Of a DNA stretch of 64,000 nucleotides, positions 8,537 through 17,587 are shown one piece after another (positions within the stretch are counted from its first letter, which is position 1; each line of letters begins with the position of its first letter). This stretch comes from Flavobacterium sp. (GTDB lineage Bacteria; Bacteroidota; Bacteroidia; Flavobacteriales; Flavobacteriaceae). The DNA is taken from positions 49,099-113,098 of the forward strand of contig JACMOK010000071.1 in assembly GCA_014378065.1 (NCBI GenBank), written 5' to 3'. The notes beneath the pieces were generated by a model. The model was not told the DNA's origin and did not search any database. It worked only from the letters and a program-made list of their open reading frames with translations. A program made the translations under genes and the position numbers.

Positions 8537-9460
8537 TTATTCTTCGGTGACGGTTTTAATAAAAATATCGTTCACACTAGGAATTTTTTCTAAAAAATGG
8601 GTGACTTGACCGCGTTGGGTTAACAAATGCAGCAGTTCGTTCGGCGTGGCATTGCCAAGTTGGATTTCAAGCTTCAATTCGTCGTTGAGCGACTTAAAAT
8701 GGGTTTGGCCTACGGTGAATTTTTGGGTGATATCGAACATAAGTCCTTCTACATTATCTGTTAAAATGCCAACTTCAAAGCTATTGGTGCGGTATTTCTT
8801 CTTGACTTCATCGAGTCGGCCTTCAATAAGTTTATTAGATTTGTGCAATAATGCAATGTGGTCGCAGAGTTCTTCCACGCTCTCCATACGATGGGTAGAA
8901 AATATGATCGTAGATCCTTGCTTTTGCAATTCTAAAATTTCGTCTTTAATTAGATTGGCATTGACTGGATCAAAACCGGAAAAGGGTTCGTCGAAAATTA
9001 GCAATTTCGGCTTGTGCAAGACACAGACCACAAATTGGATTTTTTGGGCCATGCCTTTGGAGAGTTCCTGAATTTTTTTATTCCACCAACCTTTGATTTC
9101 AAGTCGTTCAAACCAATATTCGAGTTGCTTTTGGGCCTCGGCTTTGGAGAGTCCCTTCATTTGTGCAAGGTAGAGGCATTGTTCGCCAACCTTCATCGAT
9201 TTGTACAAGCCTCTTTCTTCAGGCAAATAACCGATATACTGCACGTGTTTGGGTTGTAATTTTTCGCCGTCGAGAATAATTTCGCCACTGTCGGGGATGG
9301 TTATCTGATTGATGATTCGGATTAGAGAAGTTTTTCCAGCACCATTAGGACCGAGAAGCCCATAAATACTTCCTTTTGGGACGGTGAGTGAAACTTCGTT
9401 AAGCGCAATGAAATCGCCATATTTTTTGACTACTTTATTGACTTCAAGTATATTGCCCAT
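8537..9460 (-). CDS. ABC transporter ATP-binding protein (NatA-like)
   Basis: A 307-residue ABC ATPase: Walker A 'GPNGAGKTS' (~38-46), Q-loop region 'IGYLPEERGLY', signature 'LSKGMAQKIQ', Walker B 'LLIFDEPFSGFDP', H-loop 'STHRMESVE'. The signature has Lys where the canonical LSGGQ has Gly, as seen in many NatA-like subunits. After residue ~220 there is a C-terminal accessory domain resembling DUF4162. It is the first gene of the exporter operon with the ABC-2 permease. Substrate is unknown. Confidence 0.9.
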   Translation of the reverse strand: MGNILEVNKVVKKYGDFIALNEVSLTVPKGSIYGLLGPNGAGKTSLIRIINQITIPDSGEIILDGEKLQPKHVQYIGYLPEERGLYKSMKVGEQCLYLAQMKGLSKAEAQKQLEYWFERLEIKGWWNKKIQELSKGMAQKIQFVVCVLHKPKLLIFDEPFSGFDPVNANLIKDEILELQKQGSTIIFSTHRMESVEELCDHIALLHKSNKLIEGRLDEVKKKYRTNSFEVGILTDNVEGLMFDITQKFTVGQTHFKSLNDELKLEIQLGNATPNELLHLLTQRGQVTHFLEKIPSVNDIFIKTVTEE

Positions 9461-9551
9461 GCGTTTATTTTAATTAACTGGCCCGTTAGACCCCTTTGGT
9501 TTTGGGTTTGTAAAAGTACATAATTAGACCCTATTCCGTTTCACATGTTAC

Positions 9552-9585
9552 AAAAAAAACCCACCCTTATTTGCACAAGGATGGG
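9552..9585 (-). terminator. Terminator of the grpE-dnaJ operon
   Basis: On the minus strand a 9-bp stem (cccatcctt / aagggtggg, one G-U) with an 8-base loop is followed by a run of T. It lies about 70 bases after the dnaJ stop. Confidence 0.75.
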
Positions 9586-9653
9586 AAAAATTGCTATGAA
9601 AAAGAAATTACTAGTTTCCTAGTAACACTTCAAATGTAAATATATTTTTTGAT

Positions 9654-10763
9654 TTAGGAGAACATATCTTTAACTTTTTCGAAAAAAGATTTATCGCTTT
9701 TTTCTGGCTGCGGAATAAAGTTTTCGTCGGTAAGGTTTTTCTCGAAAAATTGTTTCTGGTCTTTATTTAAAATTTTTGGTGTCCAAACATTTACATGAAC
9801 CAGCAGGTCTCCATTCCCATATCCGTTAAGGCTTGGAATTCCTTTTCCTTTTAATCTCAAAATTTTCCCAGACTGAATTCCTTCCTCGAGTTTAATTCTA
9901 ACTTTTCCGTTTACCGCTTCAATATCTTTTGAAATTCCCAATACCGCTTCAGCAACACTGATGTAGAGATCAAAGTGTAAATTTTCACCTTCTCTTTTCA
10001 AGAATTCATGTTCAACTTCTTCGATAGCGACGATCAAATCGCCTGGAATCCCATTGCCGGGTGCATCATTTCCCTTATTGGCAACTTTAAGTTGCATGCC
10101 GTCGACTACGCCCGCAGGAATTTTTATAGAAACCGTTTCGTCTTCCAAAAGCATGCCCTGTAAGTCAGCGTTGGTTGGTTTTTTGTCGATAATTTGACCC
10201 GAACCACCACAAGTCGGACAAGTAGAAGCCGACTGCATTCTTCCTAAAATGGTATTGGTAACTCGCATCACTTGCCCCTGACCATTACATGTACCACAGG
10301 TTTTATACGAAACGCCGGGGGCCTGAATTTTACGTTTTACTTTTACTTTTTTTTCTACACCATTGGCCACTTCCTCTAACGTCAATTTGACTTTAATGCG
10401 CAGGTTACTCCCTTTCATGCGACGTTGCCCGCTAGAACTTCCGCCAAATCCTCCTCCAAAAGCGCTACCAAAAATGTCTCCAAACTGGCTGAAGATGTCA
10501 TCCATGTTCATTCCGCCACCACTATAACCTCCGCCTCCGCCATCGAAAGCTTGATGACCATACTGGTCGTATTTGGCTTTCTTTTGCGGATCGCTCAAAA
10601 TCTCATAAGCCTCGGCTGCAATTTTAAAATTTTCTTCTGCTTCTTTGTTGCCAGGGTTTTTATCAGGGTGAAATTCAATAGCTTTTTTCCTGTAGGCCTT
10701 TTTGATTTCAGCTTCGGAAGCGCCTTTGGAAATGCCTAACAATTCGTAAAAATCTTTTTTCAT
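9654..10763 (-). CDS. dnaJ: Chaperone protein DnaJ (half zinc finger)
   Basis: A 369-residue type A J-protein that stimulates DnaK ATPase and delivers clients. The J domain is residues 1-65 with HPD at 32-34; a Gly/Phe-rich linker follows (~72-115); then comes the first substrate-binding domain, interrupted by the zinc-finger region, and 'DLLVHVNVWTP' near the end. Only two CxxCxGxG motifs are present (C156/C159 and C182/C185) where standard DnaJ has four, so only one zinc site can form. The gene follows grpE after ~43 bases, the usual chaperone operon, and ends at a hairpin terminator. Confidence 0.95.
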   Translation of the reverse strand: MKKDFYELLGISKGASEAEIKKAYRKKAIEFHPDKNPGNKEAEENFKIAAEAYEILSDPQKKAKYDQYGHQAFDGGGGGYSGGGMNMDDIFSQFGDIFGSAFGGGFGGSSSGQRRMKGSNLRIKVKLTLEEVANGVEKKVKVKRKIQAPGVSYKTCGTCNGQGQVMRVTNTILGRMQSASTCPTCGGSGQIIDKKPTNADLQGMLLEDETVSIKIPAGVVDGMQLKVANKGNDAPGNGIPGDLIVAIEEVEHEFLKREGENLHFDLYISVAEAVLGISKDIEAVNGKVRIKLEEGIQSGKILRLKGKGIPSLNGYGNGDLLVHVNVWTPKILNKDQKQFFEKNLTDENFIPQPEKSDKSFFEKVKDMFS

Positions 10764-10806
10764 GGTTGTTTTATCGTTATAAACAAGTGTTGACTTGATT
10801 TAAAAA

Positions 10807-11382
10807 TTATTGTCCGATCACTACTTTTGGAAAACGGATAATTTTATCGCCCAATTTGTAACCTTTTTCAATCACATCAACGATTTTTCCTTTAAGATTT
10901 GGTGAAGCCGCGGGAATTTGGGTGATGGCTTCGGCAAAATCAGCATTAAAAATATCACCTATTTTGATCTCGACTTCCTCAAGACCTTTAGAGACCAACG
11001 TGTTTTTTAATTTTTCATGTATCAACTCCACGCCCTGCAGTACTACGTCGTCATCTGTTTTTTTGATTTCAGCCAAAGCCCTGTCAAAATCATCCATTAC
11101 AGGTAACATGGATTGGAGCACTTCTTGATTGGCCGTTTTGAACAAATCCATCCTTTCCTTTGCTGTGCGTCTTTTATAATTCTCAAATTCTGCGAAAAGG
11201 CGCAGGTATTTATCCTTTTCTTTTGCCAAATCTTGCGTCAGTTGCTCTTCCAAAGGCAGCTCTTCAATTATAAGTTGCTCGCCATTTGCATTTTGCTCTA
11301 GAGTAACATCATCTATCTCCTGATCCGGTTCTGTATTTTCAGTCGTCATTTTGGTTTTGTCTTTAAATATGTTTTTAAACAT
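10807..11382 (-). CDS. grpE: Nucleotide exchange factor GrpE
   Basis: GrpE releases ADP from DnaK and works with DnaJ. The 191-residue protein has an acidic disordered N-terminus, a long coiled-coil ('EQLTQDLAKEKDKYLRL' onward), the conserved 'FAEFENYKRRTAKER', 'LPVMDDFDRAL' and the C-terminal beta domain ('GYKLGDKIIRFPKVVIG'). I set the start at the ATG at 11382 because a good promoter (TACTTTTG at 11402-11409 with TTG 21 bases further up) lies inside the longer possible frame starting at 11433; the ATG at 11349 (MTTEN) is a second candidate. Confidence 0.93.
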   Translation of the reverse strand: MFKNIFKDKTKMTTENTEPDQEIDDVTLEQNANGEQLIIEELPLEEQLTQDLAKEKDKYLRLFAEFENYKRRTAKERMDLFKTANQEVLQSMLPVMDDFDRALAEIKKTDDDVVLQGVELIHEKLKNTLVSKGLEEVEIKIGDIFNADFAEAITQIPAASPNLKGKIVDVIEKGYKLGDKIIRFPKVVIGQ

Positions 11383-11401
11383 TTTTTTTTCGTTCGAATT
11401 G

Positions 11402-11433
11402 CAAAAGTATTGCCATTTGTTGAATAATGTCAA
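11402..11433 (-). promoter_or_regulatory. Promoter of grpE-dnaJ
   Basis: On the minus strand: TTG (11431-11433), 21-base spacer, TACTTTTG (11402-11409). This fits the flavobacterial TTG-N17-23-TAnnTTTG consensus and places transcription start about 15 bases before the ATG at 11382. The 11434-11698 stretch further upstream holds nothing recognisable. Confidence 0.7.
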
Positions 11434-11698
11434 ATTGTCACTGTTTTTTTTGAACAGGTCAAGGCGGTTGCGAAAGCTAATAATTTAATAAGACGTCACT
11501 GAAGCCTTTCCGTCCAGTAGTACTGAATAGCGAGGGGAGAGAAGGGTAAGTTAAAATAAAAAATTTAATAGAATTTTATGACTATTTGGTTTTCGTTTTG
11601 TTTAGATTTGTTTTAGTAAATATTTGATTTGCTAAAATTAAAACCATAAAGGTTAGCATTAAGCTTCAAAATATTATTAATTCACCCGCTTATAAAAA

Positions 11699-11727
11699 AA
11701 AAGCTCCGTTTTAAAAACGGAGCTTTT
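11699..11727 (-). terminator. Terminator after the TIGR01777 gene
   Basis: A perfect 12-bp inverted repeat (aagctccgtttt / aaaacggagctt) with flanking A and T runs abuts the stop codon of the minus-strand epimerase gene. Confidence 0.85.
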
Positions 11728-11728
11728 T

Positions 11729-12634
11729 TTATGAAAGAATTTGCTGTAACGCATGCTCTACTTCGGGAAATTGAAAAGAAAATCCGTGATCGATGGCCTT
11801 CTGTGGACTAATATTTTTATCTGTAAACAACAATTCATGCATTTCCCCTAGTATTAATTTCATGACAAATTCGGGTATATTAGGCATAAACAAAGGTTTT
11901 TTTAATTTTTTAGCTATCAACTTCGTAAGTAGTTCGTTGCTAATTGCATGGGGCGAAACCGCGTTGTATATCCCTTCCCATGAATTTTGAACAGCAAAAA
12001 AATACATTCGGGCCAGATCGTGTATGTGTATCCAAGATTGCATTTGTGATCCGTTGCCAAACGCAGCGCCAAATCCTAATTTAATAGGTTTCAACATTTC
12101 TGGTAAAGCACCGCCTTTGGCTGACAATACAATTCCTGTTCTTAATTTGCAAACTTGAATGTTAAGCCGCTGGAATTTATCCACGCTCTCCTCCCACTTA
12201 AGGACAACATTACCTAAAAAACTATGGTCGATCGTTTGTTCGTCTTCGGTATACACGATGCTCGAACTATTTGGATAAATTGCAACCGCCGAAGCAGATA
12301 CAATTTGCTTTACTTGATTTGGATTTTCTTTAAGCGCCTTATACAATGTATTTGATGAAAGTACCCGGCTCTCGATAATCTCTTGTTTATAGTCATCAGT
12401 CCATCGATTAGAAATATTGGCACCGGCCAAATGGATTATGGCATCCACTCCAATTAAACAATTATCATCAATAACGCCTTGTTCAGGATTCCAAAAAAAG
12501 CCGGTACAATTGGGTTGGTCTTTGTCTTTTGATTTTGAAACAGTCAAATAATGTATCGAAATCTGGTGTTGTAACAAAAGAGCTATCAATTCTGTTCCTA
12601 CCAATCCTGTCGCTCCTGTGATTAAAATTCTCAT
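11729..12634 (-). CDS. TIGR01777 family NAD(P)-dependent epimerase-like protein
   Basis: A 301-residue short-chain dehydrogenase/epimerase-fold protein. The N-terminal Rossmann motif is 'MRILITGATGLVG', followed by 'VDAIIHLAGANI' and a family-typical 'SASAVAIYPN' region. 'RTGIVLSAKGGALPEML' and 'QMQSWIHIHDLARM' are hallmarks of TIGR01777 (YfcH-like) proteins, as is the C-terminal DUF1731-like segment ('PLFMPNIPEFVMKLILGEM'). The usual YxxxK catalytic pair is not obvious. Substrate is unknown for most of the family. It is monocistronic with a strong terminator. Confidence 0.88.
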   Translation of the reverse strand: MRILITGATGLVGTELIALLLQHQISIHYLTVSKSKDKDQPNCTGFFWNPEQGVIDDNCLIGVDAIIHLAGANISNRWTDDYKQEIIESRVLSSNTLYKALKENPNQVKQIVSASAVAIYPNSSSIVYTEDEQTIDHSFLGNVVLKWEESVDKFQRLNIQVCKLRTGIVLSAKGGALPEMLKPIKLGFGAAFGNGSQMQSWIHIHDLARMYFFAVQNSWEGIYNAVSPHAISNELLTKLIAKKLKKPLFMPNIPEFVMKLILGEMHELLFTDKNISPQKAIDHGFSFQFPEVEHALQQILS

Positions 12635-12725
12635 TATTTTTATTTTTCTCTTTTCTCAAAATTACAGCCTCAACCCCGAAATTAAATGTTAATTAGGCTA
12701 GGTTTAACGATTGTTGTGTTGGACA

Positions 12726-13178
12726 TTATTTCAGTTTTAGCGTCCATTCAAAATGCATGTCAGATACAGTTTCGCCTTCTTCATTGGTGCCAACGGCATG
12801 CATCCACACCGTTTGACTTTCTTGAGAAGCAATGGTTTTTTCAATGCCCTCTTCAATCATAAGTCCATCGTGACAGGTAAATGTAATTCTGCCCGTGGCT
12901 TTTTTTGTAAAAGTAGCTTTATTATTAAGAACCAACATCGAAATTTTGCGACCACTTTTTTCAATATGATACATCACTAGCGCACCGGTTGCCAATTCAG
13001 CGCCCATGGCTTGCACTGCAAAATACATCGAATGAAAAGGATTTTGGTTTTTCCAGCTGTGTTTGACAGCTACCAAACACTGTTTGCTGTCGATGCGCCT
13101 TACCCGGACACCACACCAAAATGCCGACGGCAGTTTTAAGAATAAATACAGGTTGATTTTTTTAGGCGAAAAGTCCAT
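12726..13178 (-). CDS. DUF4442 hotdog-fold protein
   Basis: A 150-residue protein matching DUF4442, a thioesterase-like hotdog family: 'NPFHSMYFAVQAMGAELATGA' (split here only for reading) is the helix and its lead-in, with the long strands 'ISMLVLNNKATFTKKATG' and 'SDMHFEWTLKLK' completing the sheet. The helical 'HSMYFAVQ' portion sits where related thioesterases bind acyl-CoA, but no activity is established. I chose the ATG at 13178 ('MDFSPKKINLY'); an upstream ATG at 13220 would add 14 atypical residues. The gene is alone between the epimerase and the divergently read DUF4870 unit. Confidence 0.75.
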   Translation of the reverse strand: MDFSPKKINLYLFLKLPSAFWCGVRVRRIDSKQCLVAVKHSWKNQNPFHSMYFAVQAMGAELATGALVMYHIEKSGRKISMLVLNNKATFTKKATGRITFTCHDGLMIEEGIEKTIASQESQTVWMHAVGTNEEGETVSDMHFEWTLKLK

Positions 13179-13295
13179 AATTACTGGTAATTTTTCTAAA
13201 TGTAAACATTTTCCACACAATAAATCTTATTTTATATTTGTTAATATTTTGTTAAGATTTGGTACTATGTAAAACAAGATACTATTTTTTAGATA

Positions 13296-13303
13296 TATAT
13301 TTG
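13296..13303 (+). promoter_or_regulatory. Probable -7 element of the DUF4870 gene
   Basis: TATATTTG matches the -7 consensus, 29 bases before the ATG at 13332. No convincing TTG lies at -33. Confidence 0.5.
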
Positions 13304-13331
13304 CATAAGAAAATACTATATACTTTTAATT

Positions 13332-13787
13332 ATGGAAACCACCTCAAAAAACAGCACTGCTGCCATTATCAACTTGAGTACTTTGTCACAATATTTTATT
13401 CCGTTTGGGAATTTTATATTCCCAATCATTATTTGGAGTACGAACAAAGACAAATCGGATTATGTAAACGAGCAAGGAAAAGAAACCATTAATTTTCAAT
13501 TAAGCTTATTTCTTTATTCATTGGTATTGGCCATGATTGCCATTCCTACCTTATTAATTATTTTTTTTAAAAATATCAATTTTTCTGCTGTTACCGATTG
13601 GGACAACATCGTTTTTGAAGATTTCAATTTTGAAAATAACGGCGGACTTTTAACTGTTGCCATTCTTGCGATTGTAGCTTTTGGCTTCTTGAAAATAGCC
13701 GAATTTTTTCTGATCATTTATGCTTCGGTTAAAACCTCAAACGGAGAGCCTTTCAAATATCCATTTAATATCCGGTTTCTAAAATAA
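13332..13787 (+). CDS. DUF4870 membrane protein
   Basis: A 151-residue inner-membrane protein with about four hydrophobic segments (~18-35, 58-80, 104-128 and shorter stretches). 'YVNEQGKETINFQLSLFLY' is the conserved DUF4870 signature, and 'NGEPFKYPFNIRF' is the family's typical end. Its role is unknown. It opens the plus-strand run that leads to the DUF2807/PadR/PspC genes; the 121-base gap to the next gene has a 17-base direct repeat (13791-13807 and 13884-13900). Confidence 0.82.
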   Translation: METTSKNSTAAIINLSTLSQYFIPFGNFIFPIIIWSTNKDKSDYVNEQGKETINFQLSLFLYSLVLAMIAIPTLLIIFFKNINFSAVTDWDNIVFEDFNFENNGGLLTVAILAIVAFGFLKIAEFFLIIYASVKTSNGEPFKYPFNIRFLK

Positions 13788-13790
13788 ATC

Positions 13791-13900
13791 AATCATCAAT
13801 CAAAAAAACGAATTAATTAATCCAAGAAAAAAATACCAAAAGTAAGCCGGTATTAGTCAACTCAGTGTAATCAACTGATTTACAATCATCAATCAAAAAA
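13791..13900 (+). repeat. 17-base direct repeat pair
   Basis: The sequence aatcatcaatcaaaaaa occurs at 13791-13807 and again at 13884-13900, bracketing the leader between the DUF4870 and first DUF2807 genes. It may reflect a small tandem duplication of a leader. Confidence 0.6.
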
Positions 13901-13908
13901 TCAAAATT

Positions 13909-14670
13909 ATGTTAAAAATTATCACCATGCTAACCATGTTCCTTTTTGGAATGGTCACTAAAGGACAAATAGCTGAAATTAGAACTGCAGCTCAATTTTC
14001 AAGGATAGAAATACGCAACGCCACTCTTTTTTATATGGAAAGCGACACAACATCGATAAGGGTTGAAGCTCAAAACGAAGCTGGGTGCAAGCAGCTCAAA
14101 ACACAAGTCGTTGACGGTACATTGAAAATAGGCAACACCAAGTACAATCCCGAAAATAAAGTTAAGGTGTATGTTTCGGCAAAAAATATTTCCTTTTTTA
14201 AAGCTGCCGATAATGCCATCATCGAAGTAAGCAACCAACTCACCGCATTAAACTTAAAGGTTGTGCTTCAATCGGGTGCTTCGTTCTCCGGGAACATCAA
14301 CGCCAAAAACAAGGTTAATATCGAAGCCCGGAAGCAAACAACTTTTAGAGCGAAAATACAATCTCAAACGCTCGAGGGACACTTTAAGGACAACGCTAAA
14401 ATCATTTTATGTGGAAGGACAGAAAAAGCGGTAATTCATAACGCTGATAGGGCGTGGTGTAATGCCAGAAATTTGGTCACCCATTCGCTAACTGTTCGGG
14501 CAGAGGGCAGTTCTGAAGCATGGATTTACAGTAATAAGTATATGGCAATTGAGGTAATTGATTCAGCTAAAGTAATTTATAATGGCATTCCACAAGCGCT
14601 TAGTCTAAATTTAGATGCCATCGCTTTGGAAAAAAAAAGAAGTGAAACTGCCGTTTCTTATCAATATTGA
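13909..14670 (+). CDS. DUF2807 (head GIN domain) secreted protein 1
   Basis: A 253-residue protein with an N-terminal signal peptide (~1-20, 'MLTMFLFGMVTKGQ'). The mature part is a right-handed beta-solenoid-like series of short strands ('LKVVLQSGASFSGNINAK', 'VNIEARKQTTFRAKIQ', 'SLTVRAEGSSEAWIYS', 'IEVIDSAKVIYNG') typical of DUF2807. The 'QFSRIEIRNATLFYME' opening matches the head GIN start in general form but lacks the usual Gly-Ile-Asn. It has no lipobox. It is followed after 57 bases by PadR, and is one of three DUF2807 genes within 6 kb. Function is unknown; an envelope role is inferred from location. Confidence 0.78.
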   Translation: MLKIITMLTMFLFGMVTKGQIAEIRTAAQFSRIEIRNATLFYMESDTTSIRVEAQNEAGCKQLKTQVVDGTLKIGNTKYNPENKVKVYVSAKNISFFKAADNAIIEVSNQLTALNLKVVLQSGASFSGNINAKNKVNIEARKQTTFRAKIQSQTLEGHFKDNAKIILCGRTEKAVIHNADRAWCNARNLVTHSLTVRAEGSSEAWIYSNKYMAIEVIDSAKVIYNGIPQALSLNLDAIALEKKRSETAVSYQY

Positions 14671-14727
14671 GAATTAAAAAAGAGCACCAAAAAAGTAGAA
14701 TATGATATCCAAAACAAAATTGAAATT

Positions 14728-15057
14728 ATGAATATTGAAAACACAAAAGCACAGATGCGTAAAGGTGTTCTCGAGTTCTGCATCCTTTCGGTTCTGAAAG
14801 AAAAAGATGCCTATACTTCTGAAATTTTAGACACTTTGAAAAACGCCAAACTCTTGGTGGTAGAGGGAACAATTTATCCGTTGCTGACCAGATTGAAAAA
14901 TGACGGACTGCTCAACTATCGTTGGGAAGAATCTACCTCTGGTCCGCCACGAAAATATTACGGGTTAACCGAAATCGGAAAAACTTTTTTAAATGAATTG
15001 AATAGCACCTGGACTGAATTGTCCGACGCGGTGCAGCTAATCACAAACCAAAAATAA
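14728..15057 (+). CDS. PadR family transcriptional regulator
   Basis: A 109-residue winged-helix repressor: 'MRKGVLEFCILSVLKEKDAYTSEIL' region (residues ~10-34), recognition helix 'EGTIYPLLTRLKNDGLL', wing 'SGPPRKYYGLTEIG', and a short C-terminal dimerisation helix, which places it in the short PadR-s2 class. It starts 57 bases after the DUF2807 gene and ends 5 bases before the PspC gene, so it very likely controls its own operon. The effector is unknown. Confidence 0.92.
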   Translation: MNIENTKAQMRKGVLEFCILSVLKEKDAYTSEILDTLKNAKLLVVEGTIYPLLTRLKNDGLLNYRWEESTSGPPRKYYGLTEIGKTFLNELNSTWTELSDAVQLITNQK

Positions 15058-15062
15058 AAGTC

Positions 15063-16805
15063 ATGAACAAAACTGTAAACATAAATTTAGGCGGAATGTT
15101 TTTTCATATTGACGAAGATGCATACCAAAAGTTGACCCGTTATTTTGATGCCATTAAACGTTCTCTTTCAAATTCTAACGGAGAGGAAGAAATCATTAAA
15201 GACATAGAAATTCGTATTGCCGAACTGGTATCTGAAAAACATACCAACGAAAAACAGGTCATCAACATTAAAGAATTAGATGAAATTATTGCGGTAATGG
15301 GCCAGCCCGAAGATTATCGGATTGACAATGATGGTGAAACGGAAACCAAAGATTTTAATACTACCGTTGCTTCTAGCGGCAGAAAAAAATTATACCGCGA
15401 CAAAGACGGAGGCATGATTGGCGGCGTGCTTTCAGGATTAGGATACTATTTCGGAATTGATAAAGTGTGGTTGCGCATCGTGCTGTTGGTTTTTGTTTGC
15501 TTTTACGGAACCGGAATTCTAGCCTACATCATTTTGTGGATTGTGATGCCCGAAGCAATGACCACCACTGAAAAACTAGAAATGCAGGGCGAACCGATTA
15601 CGATTTCTAACATAGAGAAAAAAGTACGCGAAGAATTTGATACGGTTTCTCAAAAATTTAAAAATGCCAATTATGACAAAATGGGCAACCAAGTCAAAAG
15701 CGGTGCTGAAAAAATCGGAAGTTCTTTTGGCGATTTTATCCTGACCATACTAAAAATATTTGCTAAATTTTTAGGAGTGATTCTGATCATGACGAGTTTG
15801 TCTACCTTGGTGATCTTATTTATTGGCGTTTTCACATTAGGATCTACTGCCTTTGTTGATTTCCCCTGGCAAGATTTTATCATGGCTGGAAATTATTCCC
15901 AATATCCAATATGGTCTTTTGGTTTGCTGATGTTGCTGGCGGTTGGTATTCCATTCTTCTTCCTACTGCTTTTAGGATTTAAACTATTGTCGCCCAACAT
16001 GAAATCGATTGGAAATATTGTTAAATATACTTTGCTGGCTTTGTGGTTAATTGCGATTGGTATCTCGATATCAATAGGCATTCAACAAGCTACCGAATTT
16101 GCAGTTGAAGGAAGGGTGATTCAAAAGGTAACAATACCCCTGCAAACTCGCGATACGCTTTTTATCAAATTTAAACACAATGATTATTTTGCGAAAAGCA
16201 TCCATGAACACGATAATTTTACGGTAACCGAGGATTCGACCAATACCAATGTGATTTATTCCAATCAGATTCAAATTAACATTGTCAAAACCGACGAAAA
16301 GCTACCTTACCTTCAAATTGAAAAACAAGCCAAAGGAAGATCGCTGTCTGCTGCTAAAAAAACAGCTGAAAAAATCAAGTATGGTTACAAAATTGTCGGC
16401 AACCAACTGATATTAGATAATTATTTGTTGACCGATTACAAAAACAAATACAGAGACCAAGAGGTAACATTGTTTTTATATTTACCTGTCGGAACCATAT
16501 TGAAGCCAGACAGTAGCATCCAAGATTACGATGACTCTGACGACTCTTTTTTCAACCTGCATTATTCCGGCGACTATATTTATAAAGTTGAAAACTCAAA
16601 AGTCATCTGTTTAAATTGCCCTGCCAATGAAAATGAATGGAATGATGTGCAAGACGGTCAGAATAATGCTGATGACGACAGTACTGCTACGACTGTTATT
16701 TTAAATAAAGATGGTGTCCTAATCAAGAAAAACGATAAAGAAGTTACTAAAGGTGGTAATAGTGTCAAAATCAACGAAGACGGAATTACTGTAAAAACGC
16801 AATAA
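15063..16805 (+). CDS. PspC domain membrane protein
   Basis: A 580-residue protein. Residues 1-100 form a cytoplasmic domain of the PspC-associated type ('INLGGMFFHIDEDAY', 'MGQPEDY'). Residues ~108-166 are the PspC domain ('RDKDGGMIGGVLSGLGYYFGI' region and a long hydrophobic helix). Three more membrane segments lie at ~235-262, ~280-305 and ~320-340, and a 240-residue domain follows, probably outside the membrane. PspC proteins belong to phage-shock envelope stress responses. It is 5 bases after PadR and 2 bases before a DUF2807 lipoprotein gene, so the three are translated from one mRNA. Confidence 0.9.
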   Translation: MNKTVNINLGGMFFHIDEDAYQKLTRYFDAIKRSLSNSNGEEEIIKDIEIRIAELVSEKHTNEKQVINIKELDEIIAVMGQPEDYRIDNDGETETKDFNTTVASSGRKKLYRDKDGGMIGGVLSGLGYYFGIDKVWLRIVLLVFVCFYGTGILAYIILWIVMPEAMTTTEKLEMQGEPITISNIEKKVREEFDTVSQKFKNANYDKMGNQVKSGAEKIGSSFGDFILTILKIFAKFLGVILIMTSLSTLVILFIGVFTLGSTAFVDFPWQDFIMAGNYSQYPIWSFGLLMLLAVGIPFFFLLLLGFKLLSPNMKSIGNIVKYTLLALWLIAIGISISIGIQQATEFAVEGRVIQKVTIPLQTRDTLFIKFKHNDYFAKSIHEHDNFTVTEDSTNTNVIYSNQIQINIVKTDEKLPYLQIEKQAKGRSLSAAKKTAEKIKYGYKIVGNQLILDNYLLTDYKNKYRDQEVTLFLYLPVGTILKPDSSIQDYDDSDDSFFNLHYSGDYIYKVENSKVICLNCPANENEWNDVQDGQNNADDDSTATTVILNKDGVLIKKNDKEVTKGGNSVKINEDGITVKTQ

Positions 16806-16807
16806 CC

Positions 16808-17533
16808 ATGAAAAACGCCATAGCTTTACTTACTAAAACCTCCTTAATTGCAACAACTGTCTTACTATTTGCTTCCTGTCAATTCAGCGGAATTACGGGA
16901 AGTGGAAACATTACGACTGAAAACAGACCAATCACAGCAGCTTTTGAGAGCATCGCCGCTGAAAGAGGTTTAGAAGTTACTGTAGCCCAGTCCGATACCC
17001 CAAGTATTTTGGTTGAAACCGATGACAACGTGCAAAAACACATCACGACAAACATTGAAAATGGGGTGCTACACCTCACATGTGATCAGAGTAGTTGTAA
17101 CAATGTCACGATAAAAATTGTAGTACACCTGCCAAAAATTACAGGTTTAGAGGTAAGCGGTGGCGCCAATTTGAATTCTAAAAACACGTTAAAAAGCAAT
17201 AATATTACCATTAAAGCAAGTAGCGGTGCCGAGGCGAGCGTTTCCATCGAAGCAGAAAAAACGAGTTGTCAATCTTCCAGCGGAAGTACCATCACGATGA
17301 GCGGAAAAGCCATCGAGCTTGAAACAACTTCTTCGAGTGGCAGCACGATCGATGCGCGCGGGTTGCTATCCAATAATATTATTGCTAGCGCGACAAGCGG
17401 AAGTAGTACTGAAATTAATCCGCTGGTGAGTCTTAAGGCCAAAGCTTATAGTGGTGGCAATATCAGTTATATTAATACCCCGAAGAATTTAAGTAAAAAA
17501 TCAAGCTCTGGCGGCAGTATAAACAAAGAATAA
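16808..17533 (+). CDS. DUF2807 (head GIN domain) lipoprotein 2
   Basis: A 241-residue lipoprotein: lipobox 'LLFASC' ends at Cys25, and the 'GSGNITTENRPI' opening is the canonical head GIN motif followed by 'FESIAAERGLEVTVAQ'. The rest is a Ser/Gly/Thr-rich beta-solenoid with repeated 'SSSGS' turns ('KASSGAEASVSIEAEK', 'CQSSSGSTITMSG', 'TTSSSGSTIDARG', 'AYSGGNISYI'). It is the last gene of the PadR-PspC operon, with a terminator 26 bases after the stop. It is probably anchored in the outer membrane or periplasm. No activity is known. Confidence 0.88.
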   Translation: MKNAIALLTKTSLIATTVLLFASCQFSGITGSGNITTENRPITAAFESIAAERGLEVTVAQSDTPSILVETDDNVQKHITTNIENGVLHLTCDQSSCNNVTIKIVVHLPKITGLEVSGGANLNSKNTLKSNNITIKASSGAEASVSIEAEKTSCQSSSGSTITMSGKAIELETTSSSGSTIDARGLLSNNIIASATSGSSTEINPLVSLKAKAYSGGNISYINTPKNLSKKSSSGGSINKE

Positions 17534-17558
17534 GTCGCAATTCAGAAAAAAACTCAAC

Positions 17559-17587
17559 AGCCATACTCACAAAAAGTATGGCTTTTT
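17559..17587 (+). terminator. Terminator of the PadR-PspC-DUF2807 operon
   Basis: An 8-bp stem (agccatac / gtatggct) with a 9-base loop is followed by a short T run. Confidence 0.75.
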
